Below, piece by piece: positions 17,452-26,220 of a DNA stretch of 64,000 nt; within the stretch, counting starts at the first letter, position 1; the number at the start of each line of letters is the position of its first letter. Location: the NCBI RefSeq assembly GCF_011326755.1, contig NZ_JAAOIE010000002.1, positions 620,001-684,000 on the forward strand, given 5' to 3'. The notes beneath the pieces were generated by a model, which had not been told where the DNA came from, did not search any database, and saw only the letters and a list, made by a program, of their open reading frames with translations. The position numbers and the translations under genes were made by a program. The DNA is from Cochlodiniinecator piscidefendens (GTDB taxonomy: Bacteria; Pseudomonadota; Alphaproteobacteria; Rhodobacterales; Rhodobacteraceae).

Positions 17452-18378
17452 TTATCCTTGTAGAAGGGCGATTATGCCCGTGATGGTAAAGATGCTCACC
17501 GCTGTTGAGATCAATATTGTGGAGGAAACACGCTGTGGTGCAACACCATATTGTTGCGCCAGAATGTAAACATTTCCAGCAACGGGCAACGATGCACCCG
17601 CCACCATAACCAAGGCTGCAAAGGGTTCAACTGAGAAGACCCAAAAGGCCGCTAATGCCACCGCCGCAGGGTGTACGATCAGCTTAAGGAATGACAACCA
17701 ACTCGCCACTGACACGCGCTCGGCTGATTTCGCTGCAAGGGAAGCACCTATAGCGAACAAAGCGCCAGGCGTTGCGGCCCCACCGAGGATAGTCAAAAAT
17801 TCATCTGCCGGTCCAATCAGCCCTATTTCCGTCTGTGACCAAATCAGTCCAAGCAAAATCGAAACGATCATCGGGTTCTTAAAAAGACCCTTAATCACAG
17901 TACCAAGAATGCCAAGCGACATACGGCCATCTCGTGACCCTGTAATCAAAATCACAATCAAGCTGGAAAAAACCAGCATATCAATCGTTAGAACCATCAA
18001 CATCGGGCCTGTTGATGCCTCTCCCAACAACAAGAAAAACATGGGTATACCCATAAATCCTGTGTTCCCACTGACTGCGCATTGAGCTTCAACTGCGGCC
18101 TCTTCTACCGATTTACCCCGCAACAGCGAAAGTGCAATCGCCAGCACATAGACGGCCAAAGACGCAGACAAATATGCGTAAACGAATTGCGCATCAAAAA
18201 TCTCTGACACAGGCAAAGTTGCTGCGAAGCGAAATAGCATCGCGCTAAGCGCGAAATAGAACACGAATTTAGTTAAATAAGCCGCTGCCTCCTCAGTAAA
18301 GAAGCGCGTTCGGCACGCAAAGTACCCAAGGCCAATCAAACCAAAAAATGGTAGGGTTTTAAGGAAGATATCTAGCAT
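17452..18378 (-). CDS. AEC family transporter (auxin efflux carrier-like)
   Basis: A 308-residue inner-membrane protein with about ten helices in the AEC/PIN-like arrangement: five N-terminal helices beginning FLKTLPFFGLIGLGYFACRT, the conserved NTGFMGIPMFFLLLG block, FKNPMIVSILLGLIW, and a C-terminal half with GASLPVAGNVYILAQQYGV. Bacterial members move malate or other organic acids. Substrate is unknown. It is upstream of and nearly touching the nitroreductase gene. Confidence 0.85.
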   Translation of the reverse strand: MLDIFLKTLPFFGLIGLGYFACRTRFFTEEAAAYLTKFVFYFALSAMLFRFAATLPVSEIFDAQFVYAYLSASLAVYVLAIALSLLRGKSVEEAAVEAQCAVSGNTGFMGIPMFFLLLGEASTGPMLMVLTIDMLVFSSLIVILITGSRDGRMSLGILGTVIKGLFKNPMIVSILLGLIWSQTEIGLIGPADEFLTILGGAATPGALFAIGASLAAKSAERVSVASWLSFLKLIVHPAAVALAAFWVFSVEPFAALVMVAGASLPVAGNVYILAQQYGVAPQRVSSTILISTAVSIFTITGIIALLQG

Positions 18379-18410
18379 GTCCGTGGCTTAGCACGGTCAA
18401 ACCAATATGC

Positions 18411-19385
18411 CTATCCCCCGCCAATCAACACCCCGGCTGCAAAAACCAATGCGCCCCCTAAAACGACTTGAAAAGTCGCTCGTAAAAACGGGGTTTGCAT
18501 ATATCTGTTCTGCAACCAAACGATGGCCCACAACTCGACAAAGACCACTGCTATCGCGAGAAAAGTTGCAATCCAAAAGTCGTGTATCAGGTAGGGTAAT
18601 GCATGTCCTAAGCCACCTATCGTTGTCATGACTCCGGCGGCTAAACCGCGCTTTACGGGGGAGCCACGGCCAGACAATTCACCATCATCTGATGCCGCCT
18701 CTGTAAAGCCCATAGAAATCCCTGCACCAACCGAAGCGGCCAGTCCCACGAGAAACGTTGTGTGTGTGTCCTGCGTTGCAAAAGCGGTGGCGAATATAGG
18801 TGCCAAAGTAGAAACGGAGCCATCCATCAACCCAGCCAGCCCAGGTTGAACCCAAGTTAGAACAAACTTCTTACGCGCCAACTCATCTTCTTCGCTTCGA
18901 CTTTCGGAGGATATGTGATGATCTGTTAGGGCTTGGGCCTTTGTCCCGTGATGCCCCTCAGCAGCCGCCAAATCCCCAAGCAATTTTCGGGTATCGGCAT
19001 CTTTACTATATGCGGCTGCCTTTTGATAAAAACTCTCAGCGTTCGCCTCCATATTCAATGCCTCAGCCCTAATGCGCTCTAATCCTAGGTTTTCAATCAA
19101 CCAAACCGGATCTCGCGCATAGAAACCTGCGACATGTTCGCGGCGTATCAATGGGATCACATCACCAAATCGCTTTTTGTGCAGGGCAATCAACGCCGAG
19201 CGATGCCGATCTTCCTCTTCCGACATACCCTCGAAAACCTTAGCTGACGCAGGAAACTCGGAGTGTAATTGAAGTGCGTATTGCCGATAGATCCTGGCAT
19301 CATCTTCCTCCGAAGAAATTGCAAGGGCCAGCACTTCCTGTTCGCTCAGATCGCCAAAACGTTGCCTATTCCCAGAAAACCACAT
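18411..19385 (-). CDS. mbfA: Membrane-bound ferritin-like iron exporter MbfA
   Basis: A 324-residue fusion. Residues about 1-160 are a ferritin/rubrerythrin domain with iron-ligand type motifs (SSEEDDARIYRQYA, EEEDRHRSALIALH, MEANAESFYQKAA, AEGHHGTKA). Residues about 170-324 are a VIT1/CCC1-type membrane domain (QPGLAGLMDGSVSTLAPIFA, GAGISMGFTEAASDDGELSGRG). In Agrobacterium and Bradyrhizobium MbfA exports iron and protects against iron and peroxide stress, and it is repressed by Irr. A perfect Irr box lies 13 bases upstream of this start, which matches that control. Confidence 0.92.
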   Translation of the reverse strand: MWFSGNRQRFGDLSEQEVLALAISSEEDDARIYRQYALQLHSEFPASAKVFEGMSEEEDRHRSALIALHKKRFGDVIPLIRREHVAGFYARDPVWLIENLGLERIRAEALNMEANAESFYQKAAAYSKDADTRKLLGDLAAAEGHHGTKAQALTDHHISSESRSEEDELARKKFVLTWVQPGLAGLMDGSVSTLAPIFATAFATQDTHTTFLVGLAASVGAGISMGFTEAASDDGELSGRGSPVKRGLAAGVMTTIGGLGHALPYLIHDFWIATFLAIAVVFVELWAIVWLQNRYMQTPFLRATFQVVLGGALVFAAGVLIGGG

Positions 19386-19397
19386 TTCATCACCATA

Positions 19398-19414
19398 TTT
19401 AGAATGATTCTAAA
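19398..19414. promoter_or_regulatory. Irr box (iron control element) of mbfA
   Basis: TTTAGAA-TGA-TTCTAAA is a perfect 7-3-7 palindrome that matches the published alphaproteobacterial Irr/ICE consensus. It sits 13 bases upstream of the mbfA start, where it would block transcription start. Irr binding under low iron would switch mbfA off and release it when iron is plentiful. Confidence 0.85.
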
Positions 19415-19448
19415 TTAAGCTCATTTCTTACAAATGCAATACGAAAAA

Positions 19449-19506
19449 GTGAACAAGTTCGTTCACCCCACTTGAAATCTAAACTAAATAGTTTACTTAT
19501 CTAAAC
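19449..19506. promoter_or_regulatory. Cluster of palindromes and direct repeats before the 57-residue gene
   Basis: GTGAAC-N6-GTTCAC (19449-19466) is followed by a 16-base perfect palindrome, TAAACTA-AA-TAGTTTA (19480-19495), and by a direct repeat of ATCTAAAC at 19477-19484 and 19499-19506, spaced 22 bases (two helical turns). Such sites are typical for TetR-type repressors, and a TetR gene lies downstream. The assignment is inference. Confidence 0.5.
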
Positions 19507-19530
19507 GAAACAGTTCAAAAGGACCATGAA

Positions 19531-19704
19531 ATGCAATACCTTCGCATCGCTTCTGTAGCAACCGCGCTCTCGCTCTCAGCCCTTCCTGCTATGGCTGGTG
19601 GCAGCTTCTTCAGCTTACCTCATCTAACCTTCCCCACGACCGACACAGCAACACAAGCTGACACCACTCCTGCAACACTTCCAATCACCCAAACGCAAAA
19701 GTAA
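19531..19704 (+). CDS. Small secreted peptide, 57 residues
   Basis: A short gene with an AAAAGGA site 7 bases before ATG 19531 and stop TAA at 19702. The product starts MQYLRIASVATALSLSALPA and has a clean signal peptide ending AMA, leaving a mature peptide of about 35 residues with GGSFFSLPHLTFP and a Thr/Ala-rich tail. I recognise no family. It is preceded by a dense set of palindromes and followed 108 bases later by a TetR gene on the same strand, which suggests regulated expression. Coding is supported by the signal peptide and ribosome site rather than homology. Confidence 0.6.
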   Translation: MQYLRIASVATALSLSALPAMAGGSFFSLPHLTFPTTDTATQADTTPATLPITQTQK

Positions 19705-19812
19705 TACCAAATTTGAACAGGACATTGACCAAAAACAAAGGAAAACTCCTTGTTTCTCTTGCTGCGGCTTATCGCTTTGGCTTACGATGAACTTCCATAA
19801 CAGGAGAGCCCG

Positions 19813-20457
19813 ATGCCAACCAAACCTGACGCCATCAGAAAGGGTCGTAAATTCGACCAAGTCGTTAACGGAGCGCGTGAGGTTTTTCTAAAAGATGGTT
19901 TTGAAGGCGCCAGCGTTGATGACATCGCTAAAGCTGCAAACGTATCGAAGGCAACGCTCTATAGTTACTTTCCTGACAAGCAGATTCTCTTTTTAGAAGT
20001 CTGCCGTCAACAATGTGCGGAACAGGCTGAGGCTGCTCTGGATTTAAGCAATTGCGACATGACGATCGAAGAGATTCTGTTGATCGCTGCACGCACATTG
20101 GTTGGGTTTATTGTTTCGCCATTTGCCCAAAATATAACACGCATTGCGATTGCTGAGGCTGATCGTTTTCCAGAGTTTGCACGCGAATTTTATAAATCTG
20201 GCCCAGGTCTTGCCCATGACCGGTTGGTCGACATTCTGTCAGAAGCTGTTTTACGGCGGCGATTAGTGATTGATGATATCGGCCTTGCAGCTCATCAATT
20301 TCTAGTGTTGTGCAAATCTGAGTTGTGGGCGCAAGTGCACTACAAGATTATTGATGTTCCGGATGATGCGCAGATCGAACGTATTGTCCAAAGCACAGTG
20401 CAAATGTTTTTGGCGCGCTACGGAGTGAAGGCTGCCGAAGTGACGGAATCTGCTTAG
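19813..20457 (+). CDS. TetR/AcrR family transcriptional regulator
   Basis: A 214-residue TetR regulator. The N-terminal HTH is standard: VVNGAREVFLKDGFEGASVD, IAKAANVSKATLYSYFPDKQ (about residues 20-60). The C-terminal domain (about 75-205) resembles the AcrR/AefR-like type with TLVGFIVSPFAQNITRIAIA and FAREFYKSGPGLAHDRLV. An AGGAG site precedes ATG 19813. No efflux pump is adjacent; the nearest candidate operators are the palindromes before the 57-residue peptide gene 320 bases upstream. Confidence 0.9.
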   Translation: MPTKPDAIRKGRKFDQVVNGAREVFLKDGFEGASVDDIAKAANVSKATLYSYFPDKQILFLEVCRQQCAEQAEAALDLSNCDMTIEEILLIAARTLVGFIVSPFAQNITRIAIAEADRFPEFAREFYKSGPGLAHDRLVDILSEAVLRRRLVIDDIGLAAHQFLVLCKSELWAQVHYKIIDVPDDAQIERIVQSTVQMFLARYGVKAAEVTESA

Positions 20458-20518
20458 TCGCATTTTATTGCAAATCAAATACAAATACCGCTATCTTCAC
20501 CCAAAATGGAGATAGTGA

Positions 20519-20839
20519 ATGTCACGCTTATTATTACCCCTTCTCTGCATTCCGCTTGTTGCATGCACCCCCGAACCTGCCCCTATCGGCACAGAAATTT
20601 CCGAAGAGACCGCTCCAACCGCATCGGTTTTTGATCAACCAGATCAAAGTTGTCTTGATGACACTGAGCGCGGCCTTGTCGGGCAATCCGTTTCGGTTGT
20701 AAGCGAACTTGGTATTTCCTCGCCGGACGGTATTAGAATCTTACGTCCAAACGATCTATTCACCGAAGATTACCGCCCTAACAGGATCAACATCGGTCTT
20801 GATCGTAATGATGTTGTCGCACAAGTTTGGTGTGGCTAA
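20519..20839 (+). CDS. Lipoprotein of the I78 peptidase inhibitor family
   Basis: A 106-residue lipoprotein: the lipobox LVAC places the lipidated Cys at residue 16. The mature domain has CLDDTERGLVGQSV and the closing EDYRPNRINIGLDRNDVVAQVWCG-type pattern (a two-cysteine fold, inhibitor loop followed by DYRPxRxNxxxD and a final Cys-Gly) that defines the I78 family related to potato inhibitor I-type inhibitors of serine proteases. It probably guards the periplasm against subtilisin-like proteases. It is followed by a strong terminator. Confidence 0.8.
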   Translation: MSRLLLPLLCIPLVACTPEPAPIGTEISEETAPTASVFDQPDQSCLDDTERGLVGQSVSVVSELGISSPDGIRILRPNDLFTEDYRPNRINIGLDRNDVVAQVWCG

Positions 20840-20850
20840 TTCAAATATTA

Positions 20851-20877
20851 AAGCCCCCCGCCATTGGCGAGGGGCTT
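20851..20877. terminator. Terminator after the I78 lipoprotein gene
   Basis: AAGCCCC..GCC (20851-20862) pairs with GGC..GGGGCTT (20866-20877) around a 3-base loop, with one symmetric 2-base internal mismatch. It begins 12 bases after the lipoprotein stop. No long U-tract follows. Confidence 0.65.
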
Positions 20878-20881
20878 AACT

Positions 20882-20957
20882 CTTCGAAATCAAGAACAGG
20901 TGGGGGCAAGTACTTATGATTTCGAAGGTACTCTGTTGCTACCCTTCTGTTTTCTGC
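20882..20957 (+). ncRNA. Candidate structured RNA / attenuator-like element
   Basis: CTTCGAAATCA (20882-20892) and TGATTTCGAAG (20917-20927) form a perfect 11-bp stem around a 24-base G-rich loop. A second hairpin, GAAGGTA (20924-20930) with TACCCTTC (20940-20947, one bulge), is followed by TGTTTTCTG. The two stems share GAAG at 20924-20927, so they exclude each other, as in a terminator/antiterminator switch. It lies in the 187-base gap upstream of the DUF2794 gene. Only the base pairing is observed; expression is unknown. Confidence 0.35.
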
Positions 20958-21064
20958 AAACTTCGTGCCCTCAGCAAGAAATCGGTGTGAAAATGCTAAG
21001 GTAAAATTGTGTCCGAAAACAGGCATAGCTTGATTTTGGTAAAATTCTGCGCCACGCTAAAGCT

Positions 21065-21412
21065 ATGACGATCAACACACCCATTCCATTCACTGGGGCA
21101 CAAAACGAGATGCCTCAAGTTTACTTCAACAAACAGGAACTCGGGGTCATTTTACGTCTCTATGGCATGATGGTCGCGGCGGGTGAATGGCGTGACTACG
21201 GAATTTCAGGCCTAAAAGATGTAGCCATTTTCTCTATTTTCAGGCGAACGGCAGAACATCCGGTCTATAGAATCGAAAAACACCCAAAACTGCGCCTTAA
21301 ACAGGGCGAATACAGTGTTGTTGGGATGGATGGCCAAATTTTAAAGCGCGGAAAAGACTTACGTACTGTTCTACGTGTGCTTGAACGCAAACTCATTCGC
21401 TCAATAGAATGA
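21065..21412 (+). CDS. DUF2794 family protein
   Basis: A 115-residue cytosolic protein that matches DUF2794, a family restricted largely to alphaproteobacteria. Conserved blocks are FNKQELGVILRLYGMMVAAGEWRDY, LKDVAIFSIFRRTAEHPVYRIEK and LKQGEYSVVGMDGQILKRGKDL. Function is unknown. Its TGA directly abuts the stop codon of the convergent NlpC/P60 gene with no base between. Confidence 0.9.
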   Translation: MTINTPIPFTGAQNEMPQVYFNKQELGVILRLYGMMVAAGEWRDYGISGLKDVAIFSIFRRTAEHPVYRIEKHPKLRLKQGEYSVVGMDGQILKRGKDLRTVLRVLERKLIRSIE

Positions 21413-22258
21413 CTATTCTCCGGTCACAATCTTAACTCTCCGATGCCCCGTAACGGGTCCATCGCCTTGGGACTGAATACGCTCAACCGCCTCCTCAATA
21501 GGTTCGCATGCAACCATCATGTGATGCGCATTCGCGTGTATCAAACGCTGATCATCAACAACCATCGCCACATGCCCACACCAAAACAAAAGATCGCCGC
21601 GCAAATACTGTGCCTCAGAACCCAACTCTTGGCCCAAGAATTTTGACTGTAAGTCACTATCACCATCGCAAGCCTGCCCACAGCTCAAAAACGCAGCCTG
21701 AATCAATCCCGAACAATCAATTCCGCTGCGACTGTTCCCCCCCCAAAGATAAGGCGTCCCTAAAAACATCTCAGCGACTTCAACTGGGTCGTCGCGGTAT
21801 TGTTCGATCGGCGCCAAATGTCTTTTAGGAATGAAACCTCCGTCAGCGGTTTCCCAGAATCGCTCGTGTTCCGCGATGATGTTTAACCGCGCACCAAACG
21901 ACAACATCATCGTTTCTTGTGATTTAAAGTCGGCAGCATTGTAAACATGTGTCGCGGGCACATTAACCTGATGGGTGGCTGGAACAACGGGGCTTAATTG
22001 CCCAACCTCAATATACCCGACATATTTATCTTTACGTGATTGAACAAATGCATACCCATCGCGTTCATCAAATACATCAACAACATCCCCCAGCAGCAAC
22101 TGGCGATCCCGCTTGCCCTGCGGCGCGCGTAAAAGATCGGCAACGGGCGACGTCAGTTGACGCGCCGCCCCCTCGACATAACGCTCGGCGACAACATGTC
22201 CCTTTAAATAGGCTGCTGCAACATACGCATTGGCTGGCGTCAGACGCGGATCGTTCAT
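21413..22258 (-). CDS. NlpC/P60 (C40) cell-wall peptidase
   Basis: A 281-residue C40 cysteine peptidase that should cut D-Glu/diaminopimelate bonds in peptidoglycan stems. An SH3-like region (about residues 30-150, [20 protein letters not shown]) precedes the catalytic domain with Cys182 ([11 protein letters not shown]), His229 ([11 protein letters not shown]) and His241 (LIHANAHH). No N-terminal signal peptide is visible, as in other alphaproteobacterial members of this type that lack a recognisable one. Its ATG overlaps the stop of the M17 aminopeptidase gene (ATGA), giving a two-gene operon linking muropeptide and peptide hydrolysis. Confidence 0.9.
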   Translation of the reverse strand: MNDPRLTPANAYVAAAYLKGHVVAERYVEGAARQLTSPVADLLRAPQGKRDRQLLLGDVVDVFDERDGYAFVQSRKDKYVGYIEVGQLSPVVPATHQVNVPATHVYNAADFKSQETMMLSFGARLNIIAEHERFWETADGGFIPKRHLAPIEQYRDDPVEVAEMFLGTPYLWGGNSRSGIDCSGLIQAAFLSCGQACDGDSDLQSKFLGQELGSEAQYLRGDLLFWCGHVAMVVDDQRLIHANAHHMMVACEPIEEAVERIQSQGDGPVTGHRRVKIVTGE

Positions 22259-23640
22259 AAATCTAGCATCTCAGGCAATGCAGCCAAAATCGCGCGCGTT
22301 CCTTGACCAACCCCGCCTTTTGGGCGCGCCGGCGCGGGGGAGGGTTGCCAGCCATAAACGTCAAAATGCGTATAGCTTGGGCTATCTTCTGCAAAGCGCT
22401 TTAGGAATAGTGCCGCCGTGATACACCCTGCAAAACCGCCACTAGGTGCATTATCCAAATCAGCGATCTCTGGTTCAATCATCCCCTCATACGGAGTCCA
22501 AAATGGCATGCGCCAAATCGGGTCGGCGGCCGCAACAGCACCTCCCTCCAACGCAGCCGAAATTTTGGGGTCATCCGTAAAATAAGGTGCCAGATCCGGC
22601 CCCACCGCCACACGAGCGGCACCGGTCAATGTCGCCATGGAAATAAGAACATCAGGCTTTTCTTCATCTGCAAGCGCCAAGGCATCCGCCAAGACAAGTC
22701 GCCCTTCGGCATCTGTATTGTTAATTTCTACCGTTAACCCCTTTCGGGATGTCAGAACATCCTGCGGGCGAAAGGCATTCCCAGATACACTATTCTCAAC
22801 CGCAGGCACCAACACCCTAAGCTGAATTTTCAGGCCCAACGCCATGATCATATGCGCAAGTCCTAGAACGTGGGCTGCTCCCCCCATGTCCTTTTTCATC
22901 AATCCCATAGACGATCCGGGCTTTAGATTAAGACCCCCTGTATCAAAACACACGCCTTTGCCGACTAAAGTCAGGGTCGGGCCGCAGCTCCCCCAACGCA
23001 TATCCAGCAATCTAGGAGCGCGATCCGATGCACGGCCAACAGCATGTATCATTGGAAAATTTTGCGTCAGTAAATCTTCACCGCGAATAACCTTGGTATC
23101 TGCCCCATGCAACTGCGCCAAGGTCACGAATGCGGCTTCCAGCTCGTCAGGTCCCATATCTGAGGCGGGTGTATTTATCAGGTCCCGCGTCAACATTTCA
23201 CCAACAGCGATCGCCTCGATCCGCGCGACATCAACGGTTTCAGGGGCTTTTAGCAAAGCTTTCATCTCAGGTTGATCTTTATAACGATCAAAACGATAGC
23301 CTGCCAAAACCCAACCCAATACCTCTTCTTCAAAGGTATCGGGAGATAACCCACTTTCGATATGAAACACACCTGCAGGCAATTTCGCAGCTCCTGCCGC
23401 AACGTGAAACCGTCCGCGCGCCCGTGTTCGAGTGTTTCCATACCCGATCAACGCACACATGGGTGTTCCATCAGCATTTGGAATCATGATCATCTCACCG
23501 ATGCTCGCACGAAACGAATTCGCCTTCACCCACCCCTGCACAAAATCGGATTGTGTTTCTATCCACGAAACAACTTCGTCTACGCCAATCACATGTACCG
23601 GAATTGAGGTGGTTTTTTCTGCGGCAAAGCTTTGCGTCAT
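22255..23640 (-). CDS. Leucyl aminopeptidase family protein (M17)
   Basis: A 461-residue M17 dizinc aminopeptidase. The catalytic domain is intact: [20 protein letters not shown], the Lys in [12 protein letters not shown], and the signature [14 protein letters not shown]. The N-terminal macro-like domain is shorter than in E. coli PepA. ATG 23640 has an AAGGA site; an in-frame TTG at 23664 is the alternative and would add 8 residues. It is upstream of the NlpC/P60 gene with a 4-base overlap, suggesting recycling of cell-wall peptides. Confidence 0.92.
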   Translation of the reverse strand: MTQSFAAEKTTSIPVHVIGVDEVVSWIETQSDFVQGWVKANSFRASIGEMIMIPNADGTPMCALIGYGNTRTRARGRFHVAAGAAKLPAGVFHIESGLSPDTFEEEVLGWVLAGYRFDRYKDQPEMKALLKAPETVDVARIEAIAVGEMLTRDLINTPASDMGPDELEAAFVTLAQLHGADTKVIRGEDLLTQNFPMIHAVGRASDRAPRLLDMRWGSCGPTLTLVGKGVCFDTGGLNLKPGSSMGLMKKDMGGAAHVLGLAHMIMALGLKIQLRVLVPAVENSVSGNAFRPQDVLTSRKGLTVEINNTDAEGRLVLADALALADEEKPDVLISMATLTGAARVAVGPDLAPYFTDDPKISAALEGGAVAAADPIWRMPFWTPYEGMIEPEIADLDNAPSGGFAGCITAALFLKRFAEDSPSYTHFDVYGWQPSPAPARPKGGVGQGTRAILAALPEMLDL

Positions 23641-23707
23641 CGCGGCAAGGTCCTTATCAATCAATTACCCTGCCACACTACGCGCTTTGCCAGTTGCCGC
23701 AAGAGGA

Positions 23708-24085
23708 TTAGACTGACAAATCCTGTTGATCCCAAACACCTAAGAGCGATTTATCACCCACACGCACCAGCCGATCTATCGTTGCTGCCATTGCCGGAGT
23801 ATCACCGCCATGTAAGCATTCGATAACGTCATACGCCACCTTTTCTACGCTCAGCATGCCCACTTTGGCCGAGTACTTAGCGATCTCACGCGCGCTGTCA
23901 CTCACCTCACCTAGTGTCTTTTCTCGATACAACCGCTGAAATCCAAATATCAGCACAGCCAGCTCTTCTAATGCATTGCAAAGATATTCCTCTGCATCCA
24001 CATCGCCCATTTCAACATACAGCTTTGTGAGGCACTCTTGGTCCATCACAACCGTTTCCTCACGTCTGAGTTTTGTGATACTCAT
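23708..24085 (-). CDS. Hypothetical helical protein, 125 residues
   Basis: I do not recognise this gene. The product is acidic and appears mostly helical (EECLTKLYVEMGDVDAEEYL-like start, ALEELAVLIFGFQRLYREK, IAKYSAKVGMLSVEKVAYDVIECL), without signal peptide or membrane segment. It has a GAGGG site upstream of ATG 24085. The layout (a helix bundle with repeated VLS/VAYDV segments) could fit a small signalling adaptor, but no catalytic or phospho-accepting residue can be identified. It lies 67 bases upstream of the aminopeptidase start on the same strand. Confidence 0.65.
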   Translation of the reverse strand: MSITKLRREETVVMDQECLTKLYVEMGDVDAEEYLCNALEELAVLIFGFQRLYREKTLGEVSDSAREIAKYSAKVGMLSVEKVAYDVIECLHGGDTPAMAATIDRLVRVGDKSLLGVWDQQDLSV

Positions 24086-24230
24086 CACAATCCACCCTCA
24101 TAGTTCACCCAATTCTGGTCAGAGTATGAATGCAGCCCTTAGAAAGAGTTGACTTCGAATATAAAAACCTCTCGAATTTTGTTGAAACTTTCCATACATA
24201 GTCCCGAAGCACTTTCGCGAAAGGCAAGAG

Positions 24231-24881
24231 ATGACAAATGCAAGCCCGCTCCCCAAGTACTTGGTTCAACGATACCACGGCTGGAAAGCCACAGGTTGGG
24301 AAGAAAACAAAGTATGGTACCGCCGCCTCGCTTCCGAGGGACAACATCCACGGGCAATGGTCATTTCTTGTTGCGACTCACGGGTTCACGTGACCGCAAT
24401 CTTCGGCGCTGACCAGGGTGAATTTTTCATTCACCGCAACATCGCCAATCTCGTACCGCCCTACGCACCAGATGGAGATCATCATGGTACATCCGCTGCG
24501 GTGGAATATGCGGTCAAATCTCTGAAGGTTGCACACGTAATTGTGCTGGGCCATTCCAACTGTGGCGGCGTAAACGGCTACCACGATATGTGCTGTGGCA
24601 ATGCACCTGAACTTGCCGAGCCGCTTTCCTTTGTTGGGCGTTGGTTGGATATTCTCAAACCAGGGTTCGAACGGGTTCGCGATATCGAAAACGAGGCTGA
24701 TCGTCGTAAAGCGATGGAAAAGCAAGCCGTACTGATTTCGATTGAAAACCTCATGACGTTCCCCTTCGTACGCGATGCCGTCGAAAGCAACGATCTAAGC
24801 TTGCACGGTCTTTGGACGGAAATCGGCGAAGGTGGGTTAGAAGCCTATGACAGCGCGACCGGCGATTTCCATCAGCTTTAG
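24231..24881 (+). CDS. Beta-carbonic anhydrase
   Basis: A 216-residue beta-class carbonic anhydrase interconverting CO2 and bicarbonate in the cytosol. Zinc ligands and active-site dyad are visible: Cys48-Asp49-Ser50-Arg51 (SCCDSRV), His108 and Cys111 (GHSNCGG). The block FFIHRNIANLVPPY is also typical. An AAAGGCAAGAG site precedes the ATG. The next gene starts 9 bases after its stop, so the two are probably co-transcribed. Confidence 0.93.
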   Translation: MTNASPLPKYLVQRYHGWKATGWEENKVWYRRLASEGQHPRAMVISCCDSRVHVTAIFGADQGEFFIHRNIANLVPPYAPDGDHHGTSAAVEYAVKSLKVAHVIVLGHSNCGGVNGYHDMCCGNAPELAEPLSFVGRWLDILKPGFERVRDIENEADRRKAMEKQAVLISIENLMTFPFVRDAVESNDLSLHGLWTEIGEGGLEAYDSATGDFHQL

Positions 24882-24890
24882 AGGCGCTAT

Positions 24891-26186
24891 ATGTCCAACC
24901 CTCTAAACACTCCTTATTGGTGGGACGCAGCTGGCCCCAAATTGAAATCTCTCGCAACTCTGCCTGAGACACTTCCGACGAAGGTTGGAACGCTTATTGT
25001 TGGGGCCGGGTATACCGGATTACACGCGGCGCTAACGCTCGCACGCTCTGGTCGCGATGTAATTGTGGTTGATGCCGAGCATCCGGGTTTTGGATGTTCT
25101 GCCCGTAACGGCGGCTTAATCGGACCGTCGTTTCATAAATTGGGTGTGGCTGGTTTAAACGCGGCCTTCGGAACCCAAAAAGCCACCGAAATACTGCAAG
25201 AATCTATGGATAGCCTGCAGTATTTAAAAGATTTTATTTCGAATGAAGATTTAGATACAGGTCTCCATTTGACGGGTCGCTTTCGCGGTGCACCGCGCCC
25301 CGAGCACTATGAAACAATCGCGCGCGACTGTGAAATGTTTGCCAAAACGGTCGGTCAAGCATTTCATATGATCCCTAAATCCGAACAACATGCAGAAATC
25401 GGAACAGACTATTATAATGGCGGTGTCGTTTATCCAGACGACGGGCATTTGCATCCCGGTAAATACGCCGCAAGCTTAGCTGAAATGGTGATCGACGCAG
25501 GCGCAACGATCATAGCACCTGCGCGAGTTTCCGGCATCCAAACAGATGGCACAAAACACGCAGTTCACATAAAGGATCAAACCATTGTCGCGGATCAGGT
25601 TCTGATCGCGACCAACGGATACACCGGGCCGGAACTTCCTTGGTATCGCCGACGCGTCATGCCAATTCGATCTGCAATTATTTGCACCGAAGAATTGTCA
25701 CCTGAAATGATGCAAAGCCTCTCTCCCAAAAATCGTGGGTTTGGTGATGGATCACGATTGGTGCTTTATTATCGCCCCTCCCCTGATGGGAAACGCATGG
25801 TGTTTGGTGGACGTGCCTTTAATCTGCGTGACAAACCCGAAAATTATACGCCAGATTTACTATGGCAAATGCTGCGTATTTTTCCGCAGCTCGAAGGTGT
25901 AAAACTTTCCCATACTTGGTCGGGCACCGTCGCCTATACCTTTAATCATGCCCCCGCTGTCGGTCAGCACAAAGGGTTGTTTCACGCGATGGGATATTGT
26001 GGTTCTGGTATCGGCCGGGCAAGCTATTTCGGTCATAAAATTGCACTGCAAATGTTGGGCGACCCCAAAGGCAAAACCGCTCTTGATGGCCTCAGTTTTC
26101 CGACAAAGCCATTCTATACCGGAACACCATGGTTTTTACCTGCGATATTAAGGTGGAATTCTGTTATGGATCGCTTTGGGCGTTAA
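24891..26186 (+). CDS. FAD-dependent amine oxidase-like protein (PuuB/DadA-type)
   Basis: A 431-residue flavoprotein of the DAO family. The FAD motif is TLIVGAGYTGLHAALTLARSG (about residues 34-54), followed by GFGCSARNGGLIGPS. The overall plan and N-terminal PYWWDAAGP sequence resemble gamma-glutamylputrescine oxidase PuuB and related enzymes that oxidise a secondary amine. The C-terminal FAD-contact block is HAPAVGQHKGLFHAMGYCGSGIGRA. The substrate is uncertain. It follows the carbonic anhydrase gene closely; a structured RNA region follows it. Confidence 0.82.
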   Translation: MSNPLNTPYWWDAAGPKLKSLATLPETLPTKVGTLIVGAGYTGLHAALTLARSGRDVIVVDAEHPGFGCSARNGGLIGPSFHKLGVAGLNAAFGTQKATEILQESMDSLQYLKDFISNEDLDTGLHLTGRFRGAPRPEHYETIARDCEMFAKTVGQAFHMIPKSEQHAEIGTDYYNGGVVYPDDGHLHPGKYAASLAEMVIDAGATIIAPARVSGIQTDGTKHAVHIKDQTIVADQVLIATNGYTGPELPWYRRRVMPIRSAIICTEELSPEMMQSLSPKNRGFGDGSRLVLYYRPSPDGKRMVFGGRAFNLRDKPENYTPDLLWQMLRIFPQLEGVKLSHTWSGTVAYTFNHAPAVGQHKGLFHAMGYCGSGIGRASYFGHKIALQMLGDPKGKTALDGLSFPTKPFYTGTPWFLPAILRWNSVMDRFGR

Positions 26187-26193
26187 TTCAAAT

Positions 26194-26201
26194 TTAACCA
26201 T
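26194..26201 (+). promoter_or_regulatory. TTAACCAT motif upstream of the candidate small RNA
   Basis: TTAACCAT is a known CtrA half-site motif of alphaproteobacteria. It lies 8 bases after the flavoprotein stop and about 20 bases before the first RNA hairpin, with a weak TAAGAT -10-like hexamer at 26215-26220. A single 8-base match is weak evidence. Confidence 0.25.
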
Positions 26202-26220
26202 CCTAAGCGATTACTAAGAT

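Noticed and set aside
24660-24680. A tRNA T-loop-like sequence (GGTTCGAAC)
   Set aside because: It lies inside the conserved carbonic anhydrase gene and no acceptor or anticodon stem can be built around it.
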